Shown here in pieces: positions 1-9,208 of a stretch of DNA of 64,000 nt. Within the stretch, counting starts at the first letter, position 1, and every line of letters starts with the position of its first letter. The stretch comes from Spartinivicinus poritis (GTDB lineage Bacteria > Pseudomonadota > Gammaproteobacteria > Pseudomonadales > Zooshikellaceae), in contig NZ_JAPMOU010000008.1 of the NCBI RefSeq assembly GCF_028858535.1, positions 106,525 to 170,524 on the forward strand, read 5' to 3'. The translations under genes were made by a program, and so were the position numbers. The notes under the pieces are model-generated. The model worked only from the letters and a program-made list of their open reading frames with translations, did no database searches and was not told where the DNA came from.

Positions 1-1489
1 TGTTGATGATATTATGTAAAGTCTTTGTGTAACGTTGTGGTATTTGACCAACTAACGACTCAGTGAGTCCAATAATGCCGTTTAAAGGGGTTTTTAATTC
101 ATGGGTAGTATTTGCTAATAGATTATTTTTAAATTCATCAAGTTTTTTAAGCGCTATATTTTGCTGTTCAATTTCATGTATTTTATCGGCTACTGCCGTA
201 CGCATGATAGCAAAGCTATGGGCTAATCGGCCGATTTCATCTTGACGTTGGATATCAATTGCTTGTTGTAAATTGCCAGCAGCAATTTTTTCTGCAGCGT
301 CTGTTAGGGTAAGAATAGGTTTTGCAATAGTGCTGGCAATGGTATAACCAATAAATATGATGGCAATGATAATGACCAAAGCAATGAAGACTGCCAATAG
401 TTGTAACTGATTGATCGTTGCAAATGCTTCGTTAGTTGATACCTCTGCTATTAATGCCCAACGGTAGCCAAAGACATCAATAGGTGTATAAGCACTCAGT
501 ACCTCATCCTCTAAATAGGAGGTTGTCACTAATATATTAGCTTCTCCTTTGAGTGCTGTCTGTACAGGCAATGTTGCTATTGGAGGGGAAGCAGGGTTAT
601 CGAGAGTTGATTTTATGGAGTATTGGCGTGGTGCTCGATAACCTTCAGAGCGCATCAGTTGGTCAGAACCTACAAGATAGGTTTCACCTGTTTCACCTAA
701 CCCAGAGCGAGTTGACATAATATTGTTAATATGGCTGAAGGGTAGTTGAAAGATAATGACCCCTTGAAACTTACCATATTCATAAAGTGGCATTGATATA
801 AAAGCTGATATATTTGAGTTAATTTGATCAAAATCGGAAAAAAACACACTGTGACTCATTGCGCTGTTATTTGTTACAGCATTTTTAACTTGTATAAATG
901 CTTGACCTAAACTACTGCTGGCATATTTGCCATTGATAAGGTTGGTACCAAAGCTTGTTTCTTTGAACACTGAATAGACGATATTACCACTACTAGTAAC
1001 GAGATAGAGGTTATCGAAATGAAACTGATTAACAAATGTTTTTAAGAAAGGATGTATTTCTTCATGGGTATAGTCATAGTAATCGCGGTTAAGTTGAATA
1101 TCTGTTGGCTCGTCTTCACTTCCAGTGACGTATAGTTTTTGTAGAATAGTATATGCATTTTGATTATTAGTTGCTAAAGGCTTTATATCTTCTCTAAAAT
1201 CAATTAAGTACTGAAGTACACGAGTGTTAGTCGTGTTCATGTTTTCTTTATCAATACTGCCAACGAAATACTGTGTTTGATTTTTTACCTGTTCGAAGTA
1301 CTCAGTTAATTGCGATTTTTTTATGTCGCGCAGTGAAAGCAGCTGGTTAAATGCTTGTTGCTCTAAGTTTTTTGTGAAGTAGTTCAGCATTAACAAAGAT
1401 ATAGCGACAAAAGGAACAATGCCTATGATTAAGTAAGTGAATATTAACTTGCTTTTTAATTTTATATTGTCGAAGGTTTTGCGAGCCAT
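1..1489 (-). CDS. Sensor histidine kinase, partial (C-terminus beyond window start)
   Basis: About 496 residues are readable without a stop from ATG at 1489 to the window edge. The order is an N-terminal membrane helix (about residues 13-36), a long extracytoplasmic domain of double-Cache character (about 40-330), a second helix (about 335-358), a HAMP segment containing DEIGRLAHSF, and the start of a HisKA dimerisation domain with the H-box NTTHELKTPLNGII. The H-box shows a kinase and not a chemotaxis receptor, although the front half looks like one. ATPase and any receiver domains lie outside. It follows the binding-protein gene by 42 bases on the same strand, so the pair is probably an operon in which the periplasmic protein presents a ligand to the kinase, as in PgtC/PgtB. 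The ligand is unknown. The ribosome site before the start is weak. Confidence 0.85.
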   Translation of the reverse strand, partial: MARKTFDNIKLKSKLIFTYLIIGIVPFVAISLLMLNYFTKNLEQQAFNQLLSLRDIKKSQLTEYFEQVKNQTQYFVGSIDKENMNTTNTRVLQYLIDFREDIKPLATNNQNAYTILQKLYVTGSEDEPTDIQLNRDYYDYTHEEIHPFLKTFVNQFHFDNLYLVTSSGNIVYSVFKETSFGTNLINGKYASSSLGQAFIQVKNAVTNNSAMSHSVFFSDFDQINSNISAFISMPLYEYGKFQGVIIFQLPFSHINNIMSTRSGLGETGETYLVGSDQLMRSEGYRAPRQYSIKSTLDNPASPPIATLPVQTALKGEANILVTTSYLEDEVLSAYTPIDVFGYRWALIAEVSTNEAFATINQLQLLAVFIALVIIIAIIFIGYTIASTIAKPILTLTDAAEKIAAGNLQQAIDIQRQDEIGRLAHSFAIMRTAVADKIHEIEQQNIALKKLDEFKNNLLANTTHELKTPLNGIIGLTESLVGQIPQRYTKTLHNIIN

Positions 1490-1531
1490 TTTTTTACTGT
1501 CTATTATTTTGCTTAAGTTTGCGGTTTTTGT

Positions 1532-2566
1532 TTAATAATTGAGTTTGGCTTTGTTTGGGTTAGCTAATACTTCTTGTTTATATAAATCGATAAGACGTTG
1601 GCGGTTTTTACCAGACCAAGCAAAATTAAAGTTTATTAGTTTACGTTTATCAATTTTGGGTGCTTTGGAGAATTTTTGAACTTTTACATTAACTGGAAAT
1701 TGATAGTTAGTTTGATTGAATAGGATTTGGCCTTTTTCTGAGAGGATGAAATTAATAAAGTGTTTAGCGGCTATTGGGTTAGGACCACTTTTGATGAGAC
1801 TTAAACCGCCTATTTCATATCCAGTACCTTCTTTTGGGATGATCGTATCAATATTTTTTTCTGGAAATTTGTGCTTTTCCTCAATGGCTTCGTGAAGAAA
1901 GGTAATTGTAATCCCTAGTTTGCCCTGAGAAGTGAGCCTTGTATGTGAGTGGGTGTATCCAGAAAGATTATGGTAGAGTTTTTTTAGATAACTGAATGCA
2001 GCATCTTCTCCCATCATTTGAACTAAGGTAGCGAGTGTAGTATAGGCTGTTCCTGAAACCAAAGGGCTTTTCATACCAATCAAACCGTGATACTGACTCT
2101 CTAGTAGTGATTGCCAACTATCAGGGGTGGGGAGTTGCTTTTCTTTTAGCACATCATAATTGACAATAAATCCTAGTACACCGGTATATAGGCCAGTTAC
2201 CCGATTATTGCCTAAAGGGTCACGAAATCCTGGGTCCAGTTCATCAAAATTGTTTGGCCGATAAGGTTCGGTTAAACCGTTAAATGCTGCTTGTGCATGC
2301 GCCCCTAGACTACCACCTATCCACACATCGGCTTTAGGATTTAGTCGTTCTCCTGTGATTCGTGCCAGAGTTGCTCCACTTCCTGATCTCTCTAAAACAT
2401 GTACTTTAATACCAGTGGCTTTTCTAAACGCTTTACTCGCTTGTTTACTAAAGCTCGTCACTGAGTATACAACAACTGTTTTTGTATTGTTTTTTGCAAT
2501 CACTACTTGTGAAATAGCAACTAAAAGGCCAAGCAAGCCTAAGCGCCTGATTATATCCACTTTCAT
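1532..2566 (-). CDS. Periplasmic extracellular solute-binding protein (iron/phosphoglycerate-regulator type)
   Basis: The 344-residue product has a cleavable signal peptide (about residues 1-24) followed by a two-lobed periplasmic binding fold of the SBP_bac_6/FbpA-PgtC type. Typical elements are VVVYSVTSFSKQASKAF near the N-terminus, RSGSGATLARI, ADVWIGG and the GLYTGVLGFIVNYD segment. Family members bind ferric iron, small organic acids or phosphorylated sugars in the periplasm. No ABC permease or ATPase gene is adjacent; instead a membrane histidine kinase follows 42 bases downstream. That suggests a sensory role like PgtC, which feeds a kinase, more than transport. The ligand cannot be read from the sequence. 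Confidence 0.8.
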   Translation of the reverse strand: MKVDIIRRLGLLGLLVAISQVVIAKNNTKTVVVYSVTSFSKQASKAFRKATGIKVHVLERSGSGATLARITGERLNPKADVWIGGSLGAHAQAAFNGLTEPYRPNNFDELDPGFRDPLGNNRVTGLYTGVLGFIVNYDVLKEKQLPTPDSWQSLLESQYHGLIGMKSPLVSGTAYTTLATLVQMMGEDAAFSYLKKLYHNLSGYTHSHTRLTSQGKLGITITFLHEAIEEKHKFPEKNIDTIIPKEGTGYEIGGLSLIKSGPNPIAAKHFINFILSEKGQILFNQTNYQFPVNVKVQKFSKAPKIDKRKLINFNFAWSGKNRQRLIDLYKQEVLANPNKAKLNY

Positions 2567-2691
2567 AACCTACGAGTCAGAGTACTTTAACATGAAAGGG
2601 GGTAATTAACCCCAAGATGGGATGATAAAGCAAAAAGTCGAAACTTTCTAAGTTACATAATTTAGCAATAAAGCTGTAAGTACTAACTAAT

Positions 2692-3090
2692 ATGTTAATA
2701 CAAGTTTCTTCATTTGCTGATATTGCTGCATTAGGTAATAAAGGGGTAATTTTAACGGTATTTGGCACAGCCACTTCTCGTTTTCTAAAGAAAAGGCCCG
2801 AAAAGTTGATTATTGATGAAGCTGGCTATACACCTATTGATAATTTGAAAAAGCTAGTGAATAAGCGTGGCCGTTTTTTTTACTATTATGATTATGGAAT
2901 GCTTTATTCAATTAAAATGGGTGGATTTAAAAATAAAGTAACGGTACTGCCAATGTCGTTTAGAAAATATCAGCATTATATTATCTATTCTAAATCGGTA
3001 GCAGAAAACACAATTAAGGAAGTCAATCAAATTATCAGCAGGATGAAACAAAGTGGTGAAATGGATAGTGTAAGAAAGAAATATCAATAG
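2692..3090 (+). pseudogene. Fragment of a family 3 solute-binding protein (C-terminal half)
   Basis: The 132-residue open frame resembles only the second half of an amino-acid-type periplasmic binding protein (SBP_bac_3), which is normally about 240-270 residues. It contains a lobe-2-like stretch (YTPIDNLKKLVNKRGRFFYYYDYG) and the usual final helix ending IISRMKQSGEMDSVRKKY. There is no signal peptide and nothing of lobe 1, and the 110 bases upstream are not coding in any useful frame. Full-length relatives occur at 11038-11841 and 43924-44718. I read this as a decayed paralogue that lost its 5' half; expression as a short protein is possible but unlikely to give a working binder. Confidence 0.5.
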
Positions 3091-3320
3091 TCACTGAAGA
3101 CCGTTGAATGGGCTTCTCATCATAATTATTTTAAATCAGAGTATCTCAATTAGTAGTCCTGAGTTGTTTAATAACAAAATGACCGTTTAGCTAAATTTAT
3201 TGATTGACTTGTAGCATCTGGCTTACCTTTACTTCCTCTTTACACTGAATATTTTGAAAGGAAAAGCTTACTTCCAAGGTCTTTGTAATCAGTAGAGATT
3301 TTTTATGTGTAGAGTGACAT

Positions 3321-4187
3321 ATGTTACAGGTATTAATAGGGGGGCTTCAAACTAGACCTAGTTATCAAGTTTCAGTAATGAGAACAGCCTTTATTCTTCG
3401 GCTGGGCTTGGGTGGGTGGTTGGTCGTTGAAGCGTTAATTAAGTTTTTAGGACTATTGTCTCCCTCCCAGTTTGCTGACATGTTGGGCTTTTATTTAGGC
3501 ACAGCAGGTTATATTAATCAATTTTTTCAGTATTTTTTGTTCCAAAGCAGTTGGGGGCACTTGTTAACGCCTGCCAGTTTGCTAGCACTGATGGCAATGA
3601 TTGAATTAGTTGTTGGTTGCAGTCTGATAGCAGGCTTGGCGGTTAAGTGGAATGCGATGCTGACATTTTTTATGTTAGTTTTTTATGTCATTGCATTGCC
3701 TGTTATGACGATTCCTAATGTTCAGCTGGAAGTAGCGGTTTATACAGCTCCAGCCCCTCTTGTACAAATTCGCGAAGTAGCAATGGCAATCGCAGCCTTT
3801 GTTTTATATAAGCTAGGGCCAGGGCTCTATAGTATTAGTAATGAGCTGAATGGTGTCATTTCTGAAAAGTACTGGTATGGACTGTGGGGTAAATTACGCT
3901 ATGCGTTAATTTTGCCACTGGTAGTGGCTGCGTTGTTTGGTGGTTTTGGTCATATACCTACCTTTGCTGCCCCTGCTTTTTTATTAGCTGCGCTGGGTGC
4001 TGCTCTCACCGTCGATTCGCTAAAAGTCGTGCGGTGGGCAGCTTGGTTGGCTGCGTTAGTATTCTTTCATTATGCACTGTTTATGATCGACTGGTCGGAT
4101 AATTGGTTGAAAAATATTTACGCTATTAGGCGGGAGTTTGGCTTAGTGTCAATCAGTGTGGCATTGGCATTGATTAAGCACCCTTAA
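3321..4187 (+). CDS. DoxX/DoxD-like integral membrane protein
   Basis: The 288-residue protein is very hydrophobic, with about seven or eight predicted membrane helices. The N-terminal part (about residues 20-165) follows the DoxX/TQO small-subunit pattern: RLGLGGWLVVEALIKFLG, then a loop, then a helix beginning MAMIELVVGCSLIAGLAVKW. Members of this family are inner-membrane proteins, some linked to quinone-dependent sulfur or redox chemistry, but most have no known function. The start is uncertain: ATG at 3321 is the first, and ATG at 3378 (MRTAFILRL) would also give a complete membrane protein. Neither has a strong ribosome site. It is monocistronic and its neighbours give no functional clue. 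Confidence 0.6.
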   Translation: MLQVLIGGLQTRPSYQVSVMRTAFILRLGLGGWLVVEALIKFLGLLSPSQFADMLGFYLGTAGYINQFFQYFLFQSSWGHLLTPASLLALMAMIELVVGCSLIAGLAVKWNAMLTFFMLVFYVIALPVMTIPNVQLEVAVYTAPAPLVQIREVAMAIAAFVLYKLGPGLYSISNELNGVISEKYWYGLWGKLRYALILPLVVAALFGGFGHIPTFAAPAFLLAALGAALTVDSLKVVRWAAWLAALVFFHYALFMIDWSDNWLKNIYAIRREFGLVSISVALALIKHP

Positions 4188-4294
4188 GGTGAGATCTCAA
4201 TGCCATTCCTACTGACTATCGATTTTCAAAGGTATGAGTGTAATAACACTTAAAACCTTGGGTAAAAGAAAAACGTTCTGCTGCAGTGTCTGTC

Positions 4295-4555
4295 TTAAAG
4301 CCCGGTATTGCTAAATAGTACCACTTTGTCACTCACAAACTTCACATCAATTGACTTATTACCAGAAGCCCATACACATTGTTTGGCGGTCAAAATCGCA
4401 TCACATTTAGTCGGCTTGCCTAAAATTTGCTCTATTTCGCTGCTTGCCATACCTAGTTTAATTTTGTTGTAGTTTTCACTGGTCACTTTGCTGCAACCAG
4501 TTATTAGGGCAATCAGAGTTGCTAAAATAAAAACAGATAGATAACGCATACTCAT
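4295..4555 (-). CDS. Small lipoprotein, SmpA/OmlA-like (DUF3862 type)
   Basis: The 86-residue product has a lipoprotein signal ending in the lipobox LITGC (Cys21), so about 66 residues are exported and lipid-anchored. The mature part carries the compact pattern VTSENYNKIKLGMASSEIEQILGKPTKC seen in DUF3862 and distant to BamE/OmlA, followed by two short beta strands with WASGNKSIDVKFVSDKVV. Two cysteines (in KPTKC and KQC) could form a disulfide. It is probably a periplasm-facing membrane lipoprotein of unknown role. It is transcribed alone on the minus strand. Confidence 0.75.
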   Translation of the reverse strand: MSMRYLSVFILATLIALITGCSKVTSENYNKIKLGMASSEIEQILGKPTKCDAILTAKQCVWASGNKSIDVKFVSDKVVLFSNTGL

Positions 4556-4680
4556 AGTTTTCCTGTATCAGAAATGAGGTGCTGCTATTTTAGCCTGCTG
4601 GCTTGCCGTAGGCAAAGCCGTTGTAGCAAGAGTGGATGCAGAATAAAGAGATTGTAGAAAACAAAACGGGAGAAAGAGAG

Positions 4681-4710
4681 CAGGGCTGCCTGTTTATTAA
4701 GACAGCCCTG
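4681..4710 (-). terminator. Probable intrinsic terminator of brnQ
   Basis: Perfect 8-bp arms CAGGGCTG and CAGCCCTG enclose a 14-base loop, just past the brnQ stop in the direction of transcription. The downstream tract on the minus strand is pyrimidine-rich (CTCTCTTTCTCCCGTTTTG) and not a clean T-run, so efficiency is uncertain. Confidence 0.5.
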
Positions 4711-4721
4711 AAGTGTGGTGC

Positions 4722-6062
4722 TTAAGATGTAGGAGCCAATCGGCTACTGGTTGAAAGCTTGGCTAGCGCCACTGCAATTAAAAAGCCTGCAATACCAGGA
4801 ATTAACCAAGTAAGCCCCTGGCTGGCAAATGGTAGTTGCTGGTATACGTCATGGACTGGCTTAATGGCTTCAATACCAGCAGCGTTCAAACCATCAAATA
4901 AGCTCACACAGAAAATGGCCAGTAAGGTCAGGCTATTCACCAAGCGAGGGTTTGACAATCGGTCGCTGATAAAGCACAGCAGTATTAAGCCAATCGCAAC
5001 GGGGTAGATAGCGAGTAATGCCGGGATAGCCAATGTCATCAGCTGACTAAGGCCAACATTAGCTACTAACGCGGTAAGTGCTGTACAAATTATCACAAAG
5101 GTACGGTATGACACTTGTGGCCAGCATTCATGAAAATATTCACCACAAGAGGTCATTAATCCAACGGCTGTGGTGAAGCAAGCTAAAGTAATCGCAATGG
5201 CTAAAATGACTTGTCCCCAGTGGCCATAAATTTGATTGATATACACACCAATCATCTGAGCACCATTTATTTTCTCAGCCATTAAGCCATGGCTGGTAGC
5301 ACCCAGGTATGCCAGGCTGATATAAACTAACGATAAACCAACTGCGGCAATAAACCCGGCAGCCAAGGTGTACTTTGTTAGCTGCTTGGAATCAGTAATG
5401 CCTCGCTGGCGTAGGCTATTAACAATGACAATACCAAACACCAACGATGCTAAGGTATCTAAGGTTAGATAGCCTTCTGTAAAGCCTTTACTAAATGGAG
5501 AGCCTTCTATTTGAGTAGTTGATTGTAGTTCACCTTGTGGGTTAAGGAAGGTGCCAGCTGCAATCAGTACTAGTACAACCACTAATAGAGGGGTAATGAC
5601 TTTACCAATAGAGTCCATCAGCCTACCTGGGAACAATGAAATTAACAGCACTGCACTGAAGTAAACAATGGAATACAACCAGAGGTACTGGTTAGGCTCA
5701 GTTGTTAACTCAGCTAGTGGAATGACACTCATCTCATAAGCCACAACTGCCGTTCTTGGAGCCGCAAACAATGGGCCGATCGACAAGTAAATAACCAGCC
5801 CAATAATAAAGGCTACTTTGGCATGTAAGTGCTTAGTAATTGTGGGTAAGCCGCCATTCATTTTTGCAGTGGCAACAATACCTAGTAATGGTAACCCAAC
5901 CCCTGTAAGCAAAAAACCAATCATGACAGGTGTTAGCTCAGCACCCGCATCATAGCCTAAACCTGGCGGTAGTATTAAATTGCCCGCACCAAGAAATAGG
6001 GCAAAAGTCATTAGCCCAATAGCAATAATATCAATTGTTTTAAAACTAGCGTTATGATTCAT
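4722..6062 (-). CDS. brnQ: Branched-chain amino acid transport carrier BrnQ
   Basis: The protein is about 446 residues and belongs to the LIVCS family of inner-membrane symporters for leucine, isoleucine and valine. It opens with the family signature DIIAIGLMTFALFLGAGNL followed by PPGLGYDAG, and has about twelve hydrophobic helices across its length, close to the usual 430-450 residues. I chose the start at 6062 (MNHNASFKTIDII) because an AGG lies about 8 bases upstream; a start at 6083 would add seven polar residues. The gene is alone, with a hairpin terminator 3' and a 378-base upstream region. Confidence 0.9.
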   Translation of the reverse strand: MNHNASFKTIDIIAIGLMTFALFLGAGNLILPPGLGYDAGAELTPVMIGFLLTGVGLPLLGIVATAKMNGGLPTITKHLHAKVAFIIGLVIYLSIGPLFAAPRTAVVAYEMSVIPLAELTTEPNQYLWLYSIVYFSAVLLISLFPGRLMDSIGKVITPLLVVVLVLIAAGTFLNPQGELQSTTQIEGSPFSKGFTEGYLTLDTLASLVFGIVIVNSLRQRGITDSKQLTKYTLAAGFIAAVGLSLVYISLAYLGATSHGLMAEKINGAQMIGVYINQIYGHWGQVILAIAITLACFTTAVGLMTSCGEYFHECWPQVSYRTFVIICTALTALVANVGLSQLMTLAIPALLAIYPVAIGLILLCFISDRLSNPRLVNSLTLLAIFCVSLFDGLNAAGIEAIKPVHDVYQQLPFASQGLTWLIPGIAGFLIAVALAKLSTSSRLAPTS

Positions 6063-6251
6063 TAAAAACCTATCAGCGTGCAAAAATGTAATAGTTCAGT
6101 TGTAGGGTAATCCGGGAGAGGGCTCCTACTGGGTAAGTAAGCACCAAGGTGTTAGGGCTGTTTTCGATAGTACGCCCGCTACACCCAAAGTGAAGGGTAT
6201 ACGCTTCACTCTGGCTACATAAATGCTGCATGCTGAAGTCTTTTGGACATA

Positions 6252-6288
6252 AGGAACACCTGAAGAATTATATTACTTGAGTGTTCCT
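6252..6288. promoter_or_regulatory. Inverted repeat between brnQ and the glycosidase gene
   Basis: The divergent intergenic region 6063-6440 holds a perfect 8-bp inverted repeat, AGGAACAC and GTGTTCCT, separated by 21 AT-rich bases. It may be an operator for either flanking gene. I recognise no known regulator site and see no other clear signal in this 378-base gap. Confidence 0.25.
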
Positions 6289-6440
6289 AATAGCGTTGCC
6301 CGCATTACCTGCCAATTGCTGAAATTAAGGGCGGCATTATAATGAACTATACGTAGATGAGTAACAATGTTTCGGTAAATACTTATAATATGGTTTAAAA
6401 AGCATCCAAAAAAGTAAAAAATAATAAAAAAGGACTAGTT

Positions 6441-7865
6441 ATGACTTACTCTGTAAAGGATTTATTACGACCTTTTAGCTGGTTAATTTTGTTAGCCATG
6501 GCTTTAGTGATAGCAGGCTGTAAAATTAAGCCAGATCAGCCCCGTTATATTACGGATCAACATGGCCGTTCCCTGGTATTGCATGGCCTTAATACCAGCA
6601 GTAGTGCTAAATCTGCACCCAACCGATTACCTTGGATTGAAGAAAAAGATGTAGCAAGGGCTGCTAATCAGTGGGGCTTTAATTTTGTTCGCTTTTTGAT
6701 CTTTTGGGATCGCCTAGAGCCAGCGCCAGGTGTTTATGATCAGCAGTATTTAGCTGAAATTGCAGAAAGGGTACGCTGGTATGCTAAGCATAATATGTAT
6801 GTGTTGTTGGATATGCATCAGGATTTGTATGCATTACAGTTTGGTGGTGATGGTGCACCGGAGTGGGCAACCGTTACGGATGGCTTACCGGTTACGGTTC
6901 GTTCACCCTGGTGGTTAACTTACTTAGAGCTGGGGGTTACCAGAGCCTTTGATAATTTCTGGGATGGCTCAGGCAGCCATAGCTATTTACAACAACACTA
7001 TGCCAATGCCTGGCAGCAGGTCGCGAAATACTTTAAAGACAGCCCAAATGTGATTGGCTATGACCTGATGAATGAGCCTTATGGTGGCAGCTCCGTTTGG
7101 CCATTGTTTGAACCACTTAAATTAAAGCCTTTTTATGATCGCGTCATTAGCAGAATTAGGGCAGTAGATAATGACACCTGGTTATTTATTGAGCCACAGG
7201 CATTTGGGGTTAATTTCGGAGTAGCTTCTACGTTGGGTGTAATTGACGACCCAAGGCCAGGCAGCTCGCGAATTGTTTATGCACCGCATTTTTATCCCGT
7301 TTTGGTCCATGAAGGAGCTGCCTATAAAGGTAATGTATTAGCGTTTAAATCCTGGCCCGATGCGCGTGTAAAAGAGCTGAATAAAATGAAAGTACCTTTG
7401 GTAGTGGGTGAGTTTGGTATTAGTCCTAATCAGGAAGGCGCCTTACGTTTTATAAATGATGTGACCACTATGGCGGATCATATGGGAGCCAGTTGGGCAT
7501 TTTGGTCCAATGACCCAGGCTCATGGGCGCCAACGGATGCTCAGGGCAAGGAAACAGTACTGGTAGATGGTTTGGTTCGGGTATACCCCAGAGCGGTAGC
7601 TGGGCAAATTGTTAACTTTTTATATGAGCCGGATAAAAAAGAATTTACCTTAACGTTTAATCACAACCCTCAAATAACTGCGCCAACAGAAATTTATATA
7701 CCGGCACATCGTCATTTTCCCAATGGCTGGCAAATTGAGGTTAAACAAGGTATGGATCAATATATGACGACAGACTGGGATGCAACCAAAGAAATACTAA
7801 AGGTGTCGTTTGAAAGTTACCAGTTACCGAGGCAAGTTACTTTGAAGATTAACTCTGCTGGTTGA
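6441..7865 (+). CDS. GH5-family glycoside hydrolase lipoprotein, endoglycoceramidase-like
   Basis: The 474-residue product begins with a lipoprotein signal ending LVIAGC (Cys27), so it should be anchored outside the inner membrane. The catalytic TIM barrel (about residues 40-385) shows the GH5 landmarks: FNFVRFLIFWDRLEP, the endoglycoceramidase-like LLDMHQDLYALQFGGDGAP, the acid/base glutamate in DLMNEPYGG, and the nucleophile glutamate in VVGEFGIS. A small beta domain follows (about 390-474). Known relatives cut between the oligosaccharide and ceramide of glycosphingolipids, although bacterial members also act on other beta-glucosides. Such activity would suit an organism living on or in animals. 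It stands alone; ATG at 6441 is preceded by AAAGGA. Confidence 0.8.
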   Translation: MTYSVKDLLRPFSWLILLAMALVIAGCKIKPDQPRYITDQHGRSLVLHGLNTSSSAKSAPNRLPWIEEKDVARAANQWGFNFVRFLIFWDRLEPAPGVYDQQYLAEIAERVRWYAKHNMYVLLDMHQDLYALQFGGDGAPEWATVTDGLPVTVRSPWWLTYLELGVTRAFDNFWDGSGSHSYLQQHYANAWQQVAKYFKDSPNVIGYDLMNEPYGGSSVWPLFEPLKLKPFYDRVISRIRAVDNDTWLFIEPQAFGVNFGVASTLGVIDDPRPGSSRIVYAPHFYPVLVHEGAAYKGNVLAFKSWPDARVKELNKMKVPLVVGEFGISPNQEGALRFINDVTTMADHMGASWAFWSNDPGSWAPTDAQGKETVLVDGLVRVYPRAVAGQIVNFLYEPDKKEFTLTFNHNPQITAPTEIYIPAHRHFPNGWQIEVKQGMDQYMTTDWDATKEILKVSFESYQLPRQVTLKINSAG

Positions 7866-7946
7866 GCTTGATGCTTGAGTCTGGTTGGGTATTTCTATTG
7901 TCGAAGTAAAAGAAATATCTGATCAGATGCTCCTAGAATCTGAGGG

Positions 7947-8027
7947 TGTCGCGAAAGTCTTGCAGTAGCAGACTTGCCCTTAGCTACAGAACACCCTGCC
8001 ACCCCATATCCGCTAAGTTTTGCGACA
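7947..8027. repeat. Imperfect inverted repeat, possible degenerate mini-element
   Basis: An 81-base segment in the 283-base gap before ada is bounded by TGTCGCGAAA and TTTTGCGACA, nine of ten positions complementary. Inside it, 7963-7979 reads, on the minus strand, GGGCAAGTCTGCTACTG, which occurs again exactly at 13842-13858 on the plus strand between nrdB and the ferredoxin gene. The shared 17-mer in two intergenic sites suggests copies of an old dispersed repeat. No protein is encoded. Confidence 0.35.
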
Positions 8028-8148
8028 GCCACATCTCCAAAAATACTTGTTCAGTTTTCGGTTGTCGGTTGATAGCCATATTGGCTACTGTATAGCTAAG
8101 AGAATATGGCCTCGGCTTGTGGGCTATATGGACGTTAAGGTTATATAA

Positions 8149-9207
8149 ATGCTAGTAACAGATCAGAAAACAATAAGTAACTACTATCAAGCGCTATTGG
8201 ATAGAGAGCCAAGCTACGTAGGCATATTTTATGTGGGGGTGAAAACTACATCTGTGTTCTGTATTTCAACCTGTCGAGCGCGCAAGCCCAAGTTAGAAAA
8301 TGTTGAATTTTTCACCACCTTAAAAGAGGCTTTGGATGCAGGCTACCGACCCTGTAAAGTATGCAAGCCTGCTGAAAATGCTAATGAAGCACCAAAGCCA
8401 GTAGAACAAGCAATAAAACTGGTGAAGGAAAATCCCAAGGAAAAAATTACAGACTGGCAACTGCGAGAACATCAAATCAGTCCAGAGCTAGTGAGAAGGT
8501 GGTTTAAAAAAAATTATGGGATGACTTTTCAGGCTTATCAACGGATGTATCGAATCAATAATGCGCTTCAAGAATTGAAAGATGGCAAAACCGCAACTGA
8601 AACGGCTTTTGATGCAGGGTATGATTCACTTAGCGGTTTCGGTTATACTTATAAAAAATTTATTGGCAAATCGCCTAAAAATAGTACTGGCCATGATATT
8701 ATTTTAATAAGCCGGTTGACCACACCACTAGGGCCAATGTTTGTTTGTGCAACAGATCAAGGCGTTTGCTTATTAGAATTTGTTGACAGACGCATGTTGG
8801 AAACCGAGTTTAAAGATTTACAACAGCGATTAAAAGCGAAAATCATTGCTGGTGAAAATCAACATATTAAACAGGCTAAACAAGAAATAGCTGAATACTT
8901 TGCAGGTGAACGAACAACCTTTACCGTTACACTACACACGCCGTGTACTGATTTTCAAAATGCAGTTTGGGAGTGCTTAAAAGCAATACCCTATGGTCAA
9001 ACCTGTTCTTATCAACAGCAAGCAGAAAAAATAAACAAACCTAAAGCGGTAAGAGCCGTTGCAACCGCTAACGGCTGTAACCGAATAGCGATCATCATCC
9101 CTTGTCATCGCGTTATTGGTAAAGATGGTAAACTGGTAGGGTATGCAGGTGGGCTAGAGAGAAAACGTTGGTTATTGGAGCATGAGCGGAAAAGTTTGAA
9201 TTTATAA
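8149..9207 (+). CDS. ada: Bifunctional DNA repair/transcription regulator Ada
   Basis: The 352-residue protein has the full Ada layout: an N-terminal methyl-phosphotriester domain with metal-binding cysteines (Cys38 and Cys42 in FCISTCRARKP, and PCKVCKP around residues 69-73), an AraC-type helix-turn-helix region (about 85-180), a ribonuclease-like spacer, and a C-terminal O6-alkylguanine methyltransferase with the active-site motif PCHRVIGKDGKLVGYAGG. It repairs alkylated DNA by irreversible transfer to its own cysteines and, once methylated, activates alkylation-response genes. The next gene starts one base after its stop, so they are likely cotranscribed. AAGG precedes the ATG. Confidence 0.93.
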   Translation: MLVTDQKTISNYYQALLDREPSYVGIFYVGVKTTSVFCISTCRARKPKLENVEFFTTLKEALDAGYRPCKVCKPAENANEAPKPVEQAIKLVKENPKEKITDWQLREHQISPELVRRWFKKNYGMTFQAYQRMYRINNALQELKDGKTATETAFDAGYDSLSGFGYTYKKFIGKSPKNSTGHDIILISRLTTPLGPMFVCATDQGVCLLEFVDRRMLETEFKDLQQRLKAKIIAGENQHIKQAKQEIAEYFAGERTTFTVTLHTPCTDFQNAVWECLKAIPYGQTCSYQQQAEKINKPKAVRAVATANGCNRIAIIIPCHRVIGKDGKLVGYAGGLERKRWLLEHERKSLNL

Positions 9208-9208
9208 A

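Noticed and set aside
1..1489. Methyl-accepting chemotaxis receptor
   Set aside because: The Cache-TM-HAMP front half suggested it, but the following sequence is a HisKA H-box (THELKTPLNG), not a methyl-accepting signalling helix.
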